Of a stretch of 64,000 bases of DNA, positions 1 to 7,635 are shown piece by piece (the stretch's first letter is position 1; the number at the start of each line of letters is the position of its first letter). The position numbers and the translations under genes are program-made. The notes below the pieces were generated by a model, which was given only the letters and a program-made list of their open reading frames with translations, did no database searches and was not told the DNA's origin. The DNA comes from Sphingosinicella soli. GTDB taxonomy: Bacteria > Pseudomonadota > Alphaproteobacteria > Sphingomonadales > Sphingomonadaceae. The stretch is from NCBI RefSeq assembly GCF_014199685.1, contig NZ_JACHNZ010000020.1, forward strand, positions 1-64,000, written 5' to 3'.

Positions 1-100
1 GGCCTCACCCCATATGAATATGTCTGCAAAATATGGTCCGAGCAGCCAAAACGGTTTATCAGAGAACCGCACCATCAAAACGAGGGACTAAACACATAAC
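1..100. other. AT-rich junction segment next to broken receptor
   Basis: About 100 bases at the window edge are visibly richer in A+T than the surrounding DNA and carry no recognisable gene. The neighbouring receptor loses its family match at their inner edge. This fits the end of a mobile element or a deletion scar. No terminal inverted repeat or target duplication can be judged because only one side is visible. Confidence 0.4.
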
Positions 101-620
101 CGTCGAGTTCATCGCCGGGCTGGTTGGAGATGATGTGGACGAGGCCGCCCGTCGCATTGCGGCCGAACAGCGTGCCCTGCGGGCCTTTCAGCACCTCGAC
201 GCGGCCGACATCGAACAGTTGCTGCACGCTCGATCCGCTCGAAGGCTGGTACACTTCATCGATGTAGAAGGCGTTCGCCGGCTCGATGTGGCCGGCGAAA
301 TCGTTCTGCGACACGCCGCGGATCGAGATGAGACCCGCGACCGGCGGGCCGCCGGGCGAAACGAACTGCAGACCCGGCGTCATTGCCGCGAGGTCGGTGG
401 TGTCGCGCAGGCCGAGTTCGAGCAGGCGGTCGCCGCCGTGCGCCGTCACGGCGATGCCGATATCCTGCACGTTCGCGGCGCGCCGCGTTGCGGTGACGAC
501 GATCTCCTCGACGGTGTCGCCGCTTACCCCGGTCTCCTGGGCCGCCGCATGCGTCGCGCAGAGCGCGATCGCAATCGCGAAAACGCCGGCGCCCGTGTTG
601 AACCCGCTGGTCCGTTTCAT
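75..620 (-). pseudogene. TonB-dependent receptor, truncated after plug domain
   Basis: This is the N-terminal 181 residues of an outer-membrane TonB-dependent receptor. A signal peptide ends in ATHAAAQ, followed by a TonB box (EEIVVTATRR). A plug domain follows with the typical motifs SIRGVSQNDF, YIDEVY and VEVLKGPQGTLFGRNATGG. Intact receptors run 700-900 residues with a 22-strand barrel. Here the reading frame leaves the family after DELDGYV and stops five codons later. The start is the ATG preceded by GGGGGAGG rather than an in-frame ATG 30 codons upstream. DNA beyond the stop is clearly AT-richer than the rest, suggesting an insertion or deletion junction. It is divergent from the LuxR gene, so it was probably a substrate uptake receptor under its control. 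Truncation by the window edge is excluded because the stop lies inside the window. Confidence 0.8.
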
Positions 621-822
621 CAGTCTCGTACCTCCCCCGAAAGGCCGGTCGCGCACGCGGCGCCGGCGATCTTGCTTCTCGGCCCCTGTCATGCCCCGTT
701 CGCCGCGCACCGCCTATAACGGGAAACACTCATGCCGGGGTGCCGCGCGAAAGCCGCTAGATTCCGGGACTTTTCCTGCGCGCCGTTTTCTGATTGAATA
801 GGGAATGCACGGGGAAGAGTTC

Positions 823-844
823 ATTGAACGATCGGTCGTTCAAT
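823..844. promoter_or_regulatory. palindromic operator upstream of LuxR gene
   Basis: Perfect 9-base arms ATTGAACGA and TCGTTCAAT flank a TCGG centre. The site sits 54 bases before the start of the first LuxR-type gene, in the divergent region shared with the broken receptor. TTGAAC inside the left arm and TATACG directly after the right arm could serve as -35-like and -10-like elements, so a bound repressor would block transcription. The shape is typical of TetR-family operators. The CG dinucleotides spaced four bases apart resemble the sites before paaA and paaG. Which regulator binds is inferred, not shown. Confidence 0.55.
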
Positions 845-897
845 ATACGGGCGCCGGTAGAGCGTAGCCGACCGTTGCAGAAAAAGGGGAGGCCAGA

Positions 898-1992
898 GTG
901 CCCAGCGCGAATTTCTGTGAAGACCCCTCGGCGGGAATCTTCGAGAAGATCCTCTCGTGTGAATCCGCCGATGCGGTGGGTGAAACGCTTCTGGAGCCGA
1001 TGGTCGATGCGCTCGGCGCGACGAGCGGCGTGTTCATGCAGATCTTTTCGTCGCCTTGCGGCGGCCGGCATTTCGGCGCGCGCAGCTATGTCGGCGGCAC
1101 GCCCGCTTCGGTGGACGCGTATGTCGACGGGCTCTACGCGCTCGATCCGGTGATCCGCCCGGTGATGGACTGGATGGACGCGGCGCGCGGACCCGCACCG
1201 AACCTGCTGACCGGATCGTTCGAGCACGATCTGGAAGACGATCCGCAGTATCGCGACACCTTCCTGCGCCCCTACGACATCGGCCACGTCGTCGCGGTCG
1301 CGATGCCGATGAAGACCGGCCTTGAAACGCAGCTCGCCTGCGTCGGCTTTCATCGCCGCCACGGCGACATCGCCTTCCTGCCGCAGCAGCTTGCCTGGTT
1401 TCAGCGGCTGGTGCCCGCGATCCGCTCGGTGCTCTATGCGCTCGCCTGCCGCGAAGCGCTGGCGCTGTCCGAAACCATCGCGCTTGCCGCGCGCGAGGCG
1501 GGCGCCGAAATGGGCTTCCTGATCCTCGACGAGGATCTTGTCGTGCGCAACGGCAACGCCAAGGGCATGGAGGATCTGGGCCTTGCCGGGGCTTCGCTCG
1601 GCGGATCGTCGGTGCTCGGCGAGATCAAGCAGCGCCTGCTGGCGGCGGATCGCGCGCCGGGCGCGGCATTCGGCTTCAAGACAAGCGGCATGCGCGCGTT
1701 CGACATTGAAGTGCGCAATTTCGAAACCGCGGACGGCCGCACCTTCCATCTCGTCGTCACGAGCGGCGGCGGCCCGCGCCATGCGATCGGCGACGCCTGC
1801 CGCCGCTTCGGCCTCACCGAGCGCGAAACCGAGATCGCGCGGCAGATCGCATCGGGCAAATGCAACGCCTCGCTCAGCCACGAACTCGGCATCTCGCTGC
1901 GCACGGGCGAGAACCACCTGCGCTCGATCTACCGCAAGGTGGGGGTGAGCAGCCGGACGCAGCTCGTCTCGCGCTTGCTGCACATCCAGTAA
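898..1992 (+). CDS. LuxR-type transcriptional regulator
   Basis: A 364-residue cytoplasmic regulator. Its last 65 or so residues are a LuxR/GerE helix-turn-helix, with LTERETEIARQIASGK, an ELGISLRTGENH recognition region and the YRKVGVSSRTQLV tail. The first 290 residues have no family I can name. They lack the obvious acyl-homoserine-lactone pocket pattern, so the ligand is unknown. The GTG start is supported by GGGGAGG just upstream. A second LuxR-type gene follows after 16 bases on the same strand, so the two are probably co-transcribed. A palindromic operator lies in the leader. The divergent receptor and nearby degradation genes suggest control of uptake or catabolism, which is inference from position only. 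Confidence 0.8.
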   Translation: MPSANFCEDPSAGIFEKILSCESADAVGETLLEPMVDALGATSGVFMQIFSSPCGGRHFGARSYVGGTPASVDAYVDGLYALDPVIRPVMDWMDAARGPAPNLLTGSFEHDLEDDPQYRDTFLRPYDIGHVVAVAMPMKTGLETQLACVGFHRRHGDIAFLPQQLAWFQRLVPAIRSVLYALACREALALSETIALAAREAGAEMGFLILDEDLVVRNGNAKGMEDLGLAGASLGGSSVLGEIKQRLLAADRAPGAAFGFKTSGMRAFDIEVRNFETADGRTFHLVVTSGGGPRHAIGDACRRFGLTERETEIARQIASGKCNASLSHELGISLRTGENHLRSIYRKVGVSSRTQLVSRLLHIQ

Positions 1993-2008
1993 CGGCAGAT
2001 ACTGCGGC

Positions 2009-2770
2009 ATGGCCGAATGTCCTCCCCTGCTTGATCCCGATGTCGGCGCCGCGCTCGTTGAAACGGCGGGAACGCCCGTGTTCGGCCTGCTGATGCTGAA
2101 CGCCGCGCAGCGCGTGGCGGGGGTGGACGAGATTTTCGCCTATCACGTCCAGGACGGGCAGCGCCCGGTCGCGCTCTCGTCGATCAGCGAGCGCGGCGAC
2201 CACGATCTGCGCGCGCGCCACTATGCGGAGCGTTTCTACCATCACGATCCCGTCGTCCACGCGCGCCGCCGCACGGCCGCGGGTCGCGGCTTCGTGGCCT
2301 GCGTGCGTGCCGGGGAGATCGGCCTGCGCGATTACCGCGCGATCTGTTTCGAGCAGCCGCGCTTCGCCGACAAGCTCTGCTTCGGCTGGCGCGGCGCCGG
2401 GCGCGCGATCGTGCTCAGCTTCTACCGGCGGGACGGGGGCGTTGGCATGCAGGGCGACAGCGACGGCACCGCCGCGCTCGCCGCGCTCGCCAACGTCGGC
2501 CTCACCGCGCTCGCCCGGCAGACCATCGCGGCACCGAGCCCGGAGGGCCGGATCGTCGAACGCCTGGAAGCCCGCCTCGCCCGCACCTTCCCGTCGCTGA
2601 CACTCCGCGAGCGGCAGGTCGCCGCGCGCACCATCGCGGGCTGGACCGCCGAGCGCACCGCAGACGCGCTCGCGATCCGCCGCAGCAGCGTCCTCACCTA
2701 CCGCCAGCGCGCCTACCAGCGCCTCGGCTTCTCCGGCGCATCCGATTTCCTGCCCGCGATCCTCGACTGA
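2009..2770 (+). CDS. LuxR-type transcriptional regulator
   Basis: A 253-residue protein with a C-terminal LuxR-like helix-turn-helix from about residue 190. It has LTLRERQVAARTIAGW, a TADALAIRRSSVLTYRQRAY recognition segment and a QRLGFSGASDF tail. The N-terminal two thirds is probably a sensory domain but has no motif I recognise. It lies 16 bases after another LuxR-type gene and is likely in the same transcript. Paired orphan LuxR regulators without a synthase are frequent in sphingomonads. No luxI-like gene is visible here, so a role in canonical quorum sensing is not supported. Confidence 0.75.
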   Translation: MAECPPLLDPDVGAALVETAGTPVFGLLMLNAAQRVAGVDEIFAYHVQDGQRPVALSSISERGDHDLRARHYAERFYHHDPVVHARRRTAAGRGFVACVRAGEIGLRDYRAICFEQPRFADKLCFGWRGAGRAIVLSFYRRDGGVGMQGDSDGTAALAALANVGLTALARQTIAAPSPEGRIVERLEARLARTFPSLTLRERQVAARTIAGWTAERTADALAIRRSSVLTYRQRAYQRLGFSGASDFLPAILD

Positions 2771-2834
2771 GTTTCACTTGTCGCGGCGGCGATGACGGGC
2801 CTTCGGGCATGCTGAGCCTGGTTCAGCCTTTCCG

Positions 2835-2917
2835 CCCCCCATCGTCATACCGGCGCAGGCCGGTATCCATAACCGCCGCTGTATGGGTACCGGCCTGCGC
2901 CGTATGACGGTGGGGGG
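2835..2917. repeat. long REP-like hairpin
   Basis: Two arms of about 35 bases are near-perfect reverse complements around a 12-base loop. The left arm runs to 2870 and the right arm starts at 2883, with only a few mismatches or a single-base gap. The arm core is the CATACCGGCGCAGGCCGG type of palindrome seen dispersed between genes in sphingomonads (recalled from general knowledge). It lies between the end of the LuxR pair and the end of a convergent reductase gene, so it may also act as a bidirectional transcript end. There is no T-run after the stem. Confidence 0.8.
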
Positions 2918-2969
2918 GTGCGATCAGCGCGCGCTACCTTGGGGAGACCGCAGTTTTAATACGCGGTCG

Positions 2970-3500
2970 TTATGCCGAAACGTATGTCAGCCTGACCACA
3001 TGTTCGCCGATACGGTCGTGCGCAACGAGCCGCAGCGACGGCCGCGAGCCGGCGAAGAATGCTTTCCCTTCGCCGAGCACGACCGGATGAACATACACGC
3101 GATATTCATCGACAAGGCGCAGTTCGGTGAGGCTCGCGGCCAGTTCGGGTCCGGCGACTTCGATCTCTCCGTCAAACCGATCCTTGAGCATGCGGATCGC
3201 CGACTCTACCGCATCATCGACAAGCGTGGCGTTCGGCCCGACCGACGTCAATGTACGCGACACCACCCACTTCGGCAGGCGCCGCCACGCCGCCGCATAG
3301 TCGCGCCGCGCGTCGTCCCAATCGGAATGATCCTCGTCCCAGTAGCGCATCGTCTCGTACATGCGGCGACCGTAGATGGTCGCGGCCAGCCCGCGAACGT
3401 CGTCGATAAAGTGACGGAAAAGCACAGGATCGGGTGCAAACGCCATATGGTCGACATAGCCGTCCAGCGACTGGTTGAGGGCATAAACGAGCTTCGCCAT
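2970..3500 (-). CDS. RibD C-terminal/DHFR-like reductase family protein
   Basis: A 176-residue protein of the dihydrofolate-reductase-like RibD C-terminal family. It shows the N-terminal KLVYALNQSLDGYVD signature, a TIYGRRMYETMRYW segment, KWVVSRTL, and a C-terminal EIEVAGPELAASL ... VHPVVLGEGKAFF pattern. Family members bind NADPH, but the substrate of stand-alone members is usually unknown. The start at MAKLVY fits the family's N-terminus; an upstream in-frame ATG would add 12 unrelated residues. No strong ribosome binding site is visible. It sits alone and convergent to the LuxR pair. Reductase activity is expected from the family, not demonstrated. Confidence 0.75.
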   Translation of the reverse strand: MAKLVYALNQSLDGYVDHMAFAPDPVLFRHFIDDVRGLAATIYGRRMYETMRYWDEDHSDWDDARRDYAAAWRRLPKWVVSRTLTSVGPNATLVDDAVESAIRMLKDRFDGEIEVAGPELAASLTELRLVDEYRVYVHPVVLGEGKAFFAGSRPSLRLVAHDRIGEHVVRLTYVSA

Positions 3501-3566
3501 GGGAATGATTCTATGCGCAATTTTCCCAAAACCCAATGGCGATGAGGCATTTGTAACTGCGCGACC

Positions 3567-4859
3567 TTAGCGCGAACGCTTGTCCACCACCCGCGCCGCC
3601 TTGCCCTGCGAGCGAGGCAGCGATCCCGCAGGGTGGACGTCGATCTTCACGCTGATGCCCACCATGGTCTTGATGCGGTGGGCGAGCGTGTCGGCGTGCG
3701 CCGCATGGGTCGCCGCATCGGTGTCCTCGCGCGCCTCGACCGACAGGCGCACCATGTCCATCCGGTCCGGCCGGGTCAGTTCGATCATGAAGTGCGGCGC
3801 GAGCGCGGGGATCGACAGGATATGCTCCTCGATCTGGCTCGGGAACACGTTCACGCCGCGGATGATCATCATGTCGTCGCTGCGCCCGGTGATCTTCGCC
3901 ATGCGCCGCATGCTGCGCGCCGTGCCCGGCAGCAGCCGGGTGAGGTCGCGCGTGCGGTAGCGCACGATCGGCATCGCCTCTTTGGTCAGCGAGGTGAACA
4001 CAAGTTCGCCCTCCGCGCCGTCGGGGAGCACCGCGCCCGTTTCGGGGTCGATCACCTCGGGGTAGAAATGATCCTCCCAAATGGTGAGGCCGTCTTTCGT
4101 CTCCACGCACTCCTGCGCCACCCCCGGCCCCATCACTTCGGAGAGGCCGTAGATATCCACGGCATCAATCGCGAACGCATTCTCGATCTCGGCGCGCATC
4201 GCCTCGGTCCACGGCTCGGCGCCGAAGATGCCGGTCTTCAGCGAGCACGCCGCCGGATCGAGGCCCTGCCGCCGGAACTCGTCGAGGATCGCCAGCATGT
4301 AGCTCGGCGTCACCATGATGATCTCGGGGGCGAAGTCGGTGATCAGCTGCACCTGCTTCTCGGTCTGCCCGCCCGACATCGGGATCACCGTGCAGCCGAG
4401 CGCCTCCGCGCCGTAGTGCGCGCCGAGGCCGCCGGTAAAGAGCCCGTAGCCGTAGGCGACGTGCACCTTGTTCCCCGGCCGCCCGCCCGCCGCATGGATC
4501 GAGCGCGCGACGAGCGCCGACCATGTCTCGATGTCGGCCTTCGTGTAGCCCACCACCGTGGCCTTGCCCGTCGTTCCCGACGAGGCGTGGATGCGGGACA
4601 GCTTCTCCTGCGGCACCGCGAAGAAGCCGAACGGGTAGGCGTCGCGCAGGTCTGCCTTCGTCGTGAACGGGAACTTCGCAAGGTCCGACAGCGATTTGAG
4701 ATCGTCCGGGCGCACCCCCGCCGCATCGAACTTCGCGCGGTACGCCGGGTTGCCGGTGTAGGCGTGCGCAAGGCTCGCGCGCAGACGCGACAGCTGCAAC
4801 GCCGTTATCTCGTCACGGCTCGCTGTCTCAATGGCGTCGAGGCCCCTGGCATTCTTCAT
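3567..4859 (-). CDS. paaK: phenylacetate-CoA ligase
   Basis: This adenylate-forming ligase converts phenylacetate, ATP and CoA to phenylacetyl-CoA, the first step of the aerobic phenylacetate pathway. At 430 residues it has the normal PaaK length. Visible motifs are the AMP-binding loop HASSGTTGKATVVGYTKAD, YGLSEVMGPG and the RYRTRDLTRLLPG hinge region, with the short C-terminal domain typical of PaaK. It is the last gene of a minus-strand run with a VOC protein and two dehydrogenases, 14 bases after the VOC gene. The rest of the paa genes begin about 5 kb away, so it is unlinked from the epoxidase operon but clearly part of the same pathway. A related aryl-acid specificity cannot be excluded. 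Confidence 0.9.
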   Translation of the reverse strand: MKNARGLDAIETASRDEITALQLSRLRASLAHAYTGNPAYRAKFDAAGVRPDDLKSLSDLAKFPFTTKADLRDAYPFGFFAVPQEKLSRIHASSGTTGKATVVGYTKADIETWSALVARSIHAAGGRPGNKVHVAYGYGLFTGGLGAHYGAEALGCTVIPMSGGQTEKQVQLITDFAPEIIMVTPSYMLAILDEFRRQGLDPAACSLKTGIFGAEPWTEAMRAEIENAFAIDAVDIYGLSEVMGPGVAQECVETKDGLTIWEDHFYPEVIDPETGAVLPDGAEGELVFTSLTKEAMPIVRYRTRDLTRLLPGTARSMRRMAKITGRSDDMMIIRGVNVFPSQIEEHILSIPALAPHFMIELTRPDRMDMVRLSVEAREDTDAATHAAHADTLAHRIKTMVGISVKIDVHPAGSLPRSQGKAARVVDKRSR

Positions 4860-4873
4860 GTCGCGGTTCTGCC

Positions 4874-5428
4874 TTACGCGGCCGGGGGCTGCAACACGCG
4901 GATGGGGTCGCTGCCGTCCCAGTTTTGCGACGCGGCCTGCATCATCGTGAAGAAGGCCTCGGTCTGGTCGGTCATCTCGATCAGCTCGATCATGCCGGGC
5001 AGCACGTCCGACGTATCCATATAGGCCGCGCGCGCGCCGACTCCAGCGACGCCGTACAGCGCCATGTCGTGGCCCTGCGCCTGGTATTTCGCGACGTCCG
5101 CGTCGAAATCCGCGCACGAGACCGCGAAGTGGTGGAAGCCCCAGCCGCGCTTCTGCTGAACCTCGGTGTAGACCGACGGCGTCTCCCAGTTGTTCTGCTG
5201 GATCAGCTCGAAGCTCATCGATCCCGAGAAGCCGATGGCGAGCGTGATATCGAGCTCGGTCGGCTGGCCGCGATACTGCGCGTCGAGCAGCGGGAAGTGC
5301 TCGATGACGAACCAGGGCCCGCAATTGAGGCGCGGCATATAGTGCTTCATCGCCGCCGTGATGTCCGGCACGATGTAGGCGACCTGCATGATGGCGCCCA
5401 TCGGCTGGCCGAAATTGAGTGTGCGCAC
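4874..5428 (-). CDS. VOC (glyoxalase/dioxygenase-fold) family protein
   Basis: A 184-residue vicinal-oxygen-chelate protein with two beta-alpha-beta-beta-beta modules. The first begins QVAYIVPDITAAMKHY. The second carries GWGFHHFAVSCADFD and ends PGMIELIEM. FHHF and the final MIELIE glutamate are plausible metal ligands. The family includes lyases, isomerases and ring-cleaving dioxygenases, so the reaction is open. It lies between paaK and two short-chain dehydrogenases with gaps of 14 and 10 bases, so it is almost certainly in one operon with them. It probably helps convert an unknown precursor to an aryl acid for PaaK. Confidence 0.75.
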   Translation of the reverse strand: MRTLNFGQPMGAIMQVAYIVPDITAAMKHYMPRLNCGPWFVIEHFPLLDAQYRGQPTELDITLAIGFSGSMSFELIQQNNWETPSVYTEVQQKRGWGFHHFAVSCADFDADVAKYQAQGHDMALYGVAGVGARAAYMDTSDVLPGMIELIEMTDQTEAFFTMMQAASQNWDGSDPIRVLQPPAA

Positions 5429-5438
5429 GCCCTGTCTC

Positions 5439-6191
5439 CTAGTTGGTGAGGCTCATGCCGCCGTCGACGACGACGGCGGTGCCGGTGATGAAGCGCGCTT
5501 CGTCCGACACCAGGAACAGCACGGCGTTCGCGATATCCACCGCCTCCTGCCACGTCTTCATCGGCACCTTGGTGAGGAAGGCCTGCGCGGCGTCCTCCTC
5601 GCTGATGCCGTGCTCGGCGGCGGTGCGCGCGATCAGCACGTCGTGCATCGGCGTGCGCACCTGCCCCGGGTGCACGCTGTTGCAGCGGATCGCGTAGTTC
5701 TTCTCGCAGCAGTGCAGCGCGATCGTGCGCGTGAACTGCGCGACCGCCGCCTTCGATGCGCCGTAGGCCGCGATGAACGGCGTGGGCACCAGCGCGCCGA
5801 TCGACGACATGTTGACGATTGCGCCGCCGCCGCCCTTCGCGATCGCGGGCATCGCGTATTTGCAGGCGAGGAACACGCTTTCCACGTTCACCGTGTTGAT
5901 GCGCCGCCAGTCTTCAAGTTCCGCGCCTTCCGGGTCCATCGGGCTTTTGCTCGACGAGATGCCCGCATTGTTGACGAGCCCGTCGAGGCGGCCGTGTTTC
6001 GCCAGCGTGTCGGCGATCAGCGTCTGCCAGCCCGCTTCCTCGGCGACGTCCTGGCGGGTGATGCCCGCGCCGCCCGCGATATCGGTGCGGATGACGACCG
6101 CGCCTTCTTCCGCCAGCCGGTCCGCGATCGCCGCGCCGAGCCCCGCCGCCGCGCCGGTGACGATGATGACCTTGTTTGAAACGCGTCCCAT
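5439..6191 (-). CDS. short-chain dehydrogenase/reductase
   Basis: A 250-residue classical SDR with an N-terminal Rossmann fold. It has the nucleotide loop TGAAAGLGAAIA, the NNAGIS motif, a catalytic Ser in VNMSSIGAL and the YGASK catalytic Tyr/Lys pair. A conserved C-terminal GTAVVVDGGMS follows. The acidic residue after the second strand (IRTDIAGG) suggests NAD rather than NADP, an inference. It follows a second SDR by two bases and precedes the VOC gene, so it is in the paaK operon. A pair of paralogous SDRs in one operon suggests successive or stereospecific oxidation of a hydroxylated intermediate. Confidence 0.85.
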   Translation of the reverse strand: MGRVSNKVIIVTGAAAGLGAAIADRLAEEGAVVIRTDIAGGAGITRQDVAEEAGWQTLIADTLAKHGRLDGLVNNAGISSSKSPMDPEGAELEDWRRINTVNVESVFLACKYAMPAIAKGGGGAIVNMSSIGALVPTPFIAAYGASKAAVAQFTRTIALHCCEKNYAIRCNSVHPGQVRTPMHDVLIARTAAEHGISEEDAAQAFLTKVPMKTWQEAVDIANAVLFLVSDEARFITGTAVVVDGGMSLTN

Positions 6192-6193
6192 GT

Positions 6194-6979
6194 TCAGCCT
6201 TTCGTGTGCGCGCTGGAGGGGCCGGCGAGCTGCGCGCCGTCGATGATGAGCGGCGATCCGCTCAGCATGGCGGCTTCGTCGGAAACCGCGAAGAGGATCG
6301 CGCTTGCGATGTCGTCCGGCTTCGCGATGCGGCCCATCGGCACGAGGCGCGCCATGCCCGCGATCATCGCCGCCCGGTCTCCGATCGCGTCGGCGACAGG
6401 GTCCAGCATCTCGCTGTCCACATAGGTGGGGTGCACCGACACGCAGCGGATCGGCAGGCGCTGTTCCGCGCAGTAAAGCGCGACCGATTTCGACAGCGTC
6501 GTCACCCCGCCCTTCGACGCGCAGTACCCCGCCACGTCCGAGATGCCGACCAGCCCGGCGAGCGACGACACGTTCACGATCGCCCCGCAGCCGCCCGTCT
6601 GCGAGATCGCGCGGATCGCCGCCTGGCACCCCAGCATCACGCCGGTGAGGTTCACCGCGATCATCTTGTTCCAGTGCTCGATCGTCAGGTCCATGATCGA
6701 GCCGGGAAAGCCGATGCCCGCGACGTTCGCGAGGCTGTCGAGCTTGCCGAAGCGCCCGACCGTGGCGGCGGGCGCCTCCGCCCACGCCGCCTCGTCCGTC
6801 ACGTCGAGCCGAAGCGGGAGCGCGGCATCGCCGATTGCGGCGGCAGTCGCTTCGGCCCCGGCGAGATTGATGTCGGTGACGCCGACCCGCGCGCCCTCCC
6901 GCGCAAAGGCGATGGCCGTCGCGCGCCCGATGCCGGACGCCGCTCCCGTCACGATGGCGACTTTGCCCTGAAGGCGCAT
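6194..6979 (-). CDS. short-chain dehydrogenase/reductase
   Basis: A 261-residue classical SDR and the first gene of the four-gene minus-strand operon ending in paaK. It has the TGAASGIGRATA nucleotide loop, the catalytic Ser in VNVSSLAGL, and the YCASKGG Tyr/Lys pair. A C-terminal GSPLIIDGAQLAG replaces the usual VDGG. The canonical NNAG reads ANVAG here, a modest deviation. VTDINLAGAE after the second strand points to NAD preference. The divergent cupin/ligase operon and an inverted repeat lie just upstream. Substrate is unknown; it is likely a secondary alcohol in the same catabolic route. Confidence 0.85.
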   Translation of the reverse strand: MRLQGKVAIVTGAASGIGRATAIAFAREGARVGVTDINLAGAEATAAAIGDAALPLRLDVTDEAAWAEAPAATVGRFGKLDSLANVAGIGFPGSIMDLTIEHWNKMIAVNLTGVMLGCQAAIRAISQTGGCGAIVNVSSLAGLVGISDVAGYCASKGGVTTLSKSVALYCAEQRLPIRCVSVHPTYVDSEMLDPVADAIGDRAAMIAGMARLVPMGRIAKPDDIASAILFAVSDEAAMLSGSPLIIDGAQLAGPSSAHTKG

Positions 6980-7046
6980 GGCCTGACCCTCTCAGTTCCC
7001 GATTTCACGCCGGTGAAAGCTAGAGGGACGGGCAGCCATTCCAATA

Positions 7047-7080
7047 GCGGGAACCACCTAAGCACGTAGGTGTTTCCCGC
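7047..7080. promoter_or_regulatory. inverted repeat between divergent operons
   Basis: Arms GCGGGAACCACCTA and TAGGTGTTTCCCGC pair at 13 of 14 positions around the loop AGCACG. The site is in the 168-base gap between the SDR-paaK operon and the cupin-ligase operon, placed to control both. No T-run follows on either strand, so an operator is more likely than a terminator. The inner CACCTA/TAGGTG dyad is the kind of site bound by a dimeric helix-turn-helix protein. The neighbouring LuxR-type regulators are candidates by proximity only. Confidence 0.6.
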
Positions 7081-7147
7081 CATTTCAGGGTTCCGGTCCG
7101 CGCGTCACTATCCCCGCCTGAAATTGAGGAACGAGGGAGGTTCGATC

Positions 7148-7627
7148 ATGGTTCTGCTGACACGCGAAGATGCGCCCGATATCGAAGAGACGAAGCGCCA
7201 CGCCCCGGCGTTCTACAATCTAAAGGATCTGCCCTGGCACGACTGGGTGATGCCGGACACCTGGTTCAAGCTGCTCAACGTCAACCCCTTCACCGGCGGC
7301 TTCACGATGCTGCTGAAGGTGGGGCCGAACAACACCGCGCCTGTCCACGGCCATGTCGGTTCGGTCGAGGGCATCCTGATCGACGGCGGCTTCGGCTACG
7401 GCGACGATCGCGGCCGCGCCGGCGATTACGTGCGCGAGATGGGCGGCATCAACCACATTCCCGACACCGACGCGGACGGCATGGTGATGTTCGCGGTCGT
7501 GAACGGGCCGCTCGTGGGCTACAATGCCGACGGCAGCATCGCCGCTGTTGTCGACGCGAAATTCATGTACGGTCTTGCCGCCGCGCAGGGCGCTGCCGAT
7601 CACATCGAAAAGCCGGCTGACTGGTAA
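7148..7627 (+). CDS. cupin-fold protein (dihydroxyacetophenone-dioxygenase-like)
   Basis: A 159-residue single-domain cupin of the ChrR / 2,4'-dihydroxyacetophenone dioxygenase-like group. The metal-binding region appears as APVHGHVGSVEGILIDGG, with His residues and a following Glu, and the second cupin motif is around HIPDTDADGMVMFAVV. Family enzymes bind iron and some cleave carbon-carbon bonds next to a carbonyl. Others are sensors or carriers, so the exact reaction is open. The ATG is chosen for the strong GAGGGAGG; the frame extends upstream without domain content. It precedes an acyl-CoA ligase by 8 bases and faces the SDR-paaK operon. Confidence 0.7.
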   Translation: MVLLTREDAPDIEETKRHAPAFYNLKDLPWHDWVMPDTWFKLLNVNPFTGGFTMLLKVGPNNTAPVHGHVGSVEGILIDGGFGYGDDRGRAGDYVREMGGINHIPDTDADGMVMFAVVNGPLVGYNADGSIAAVVDAKFMYGLAAAQGAADHIEKPADW

Positions 7628-7635
7628 GGGGAACA

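Noticed and set aside
2835-2917. Intrinsic terminator
   Set aside because: No T-run on either strand, and arms too long; treated as REP-like repeat.
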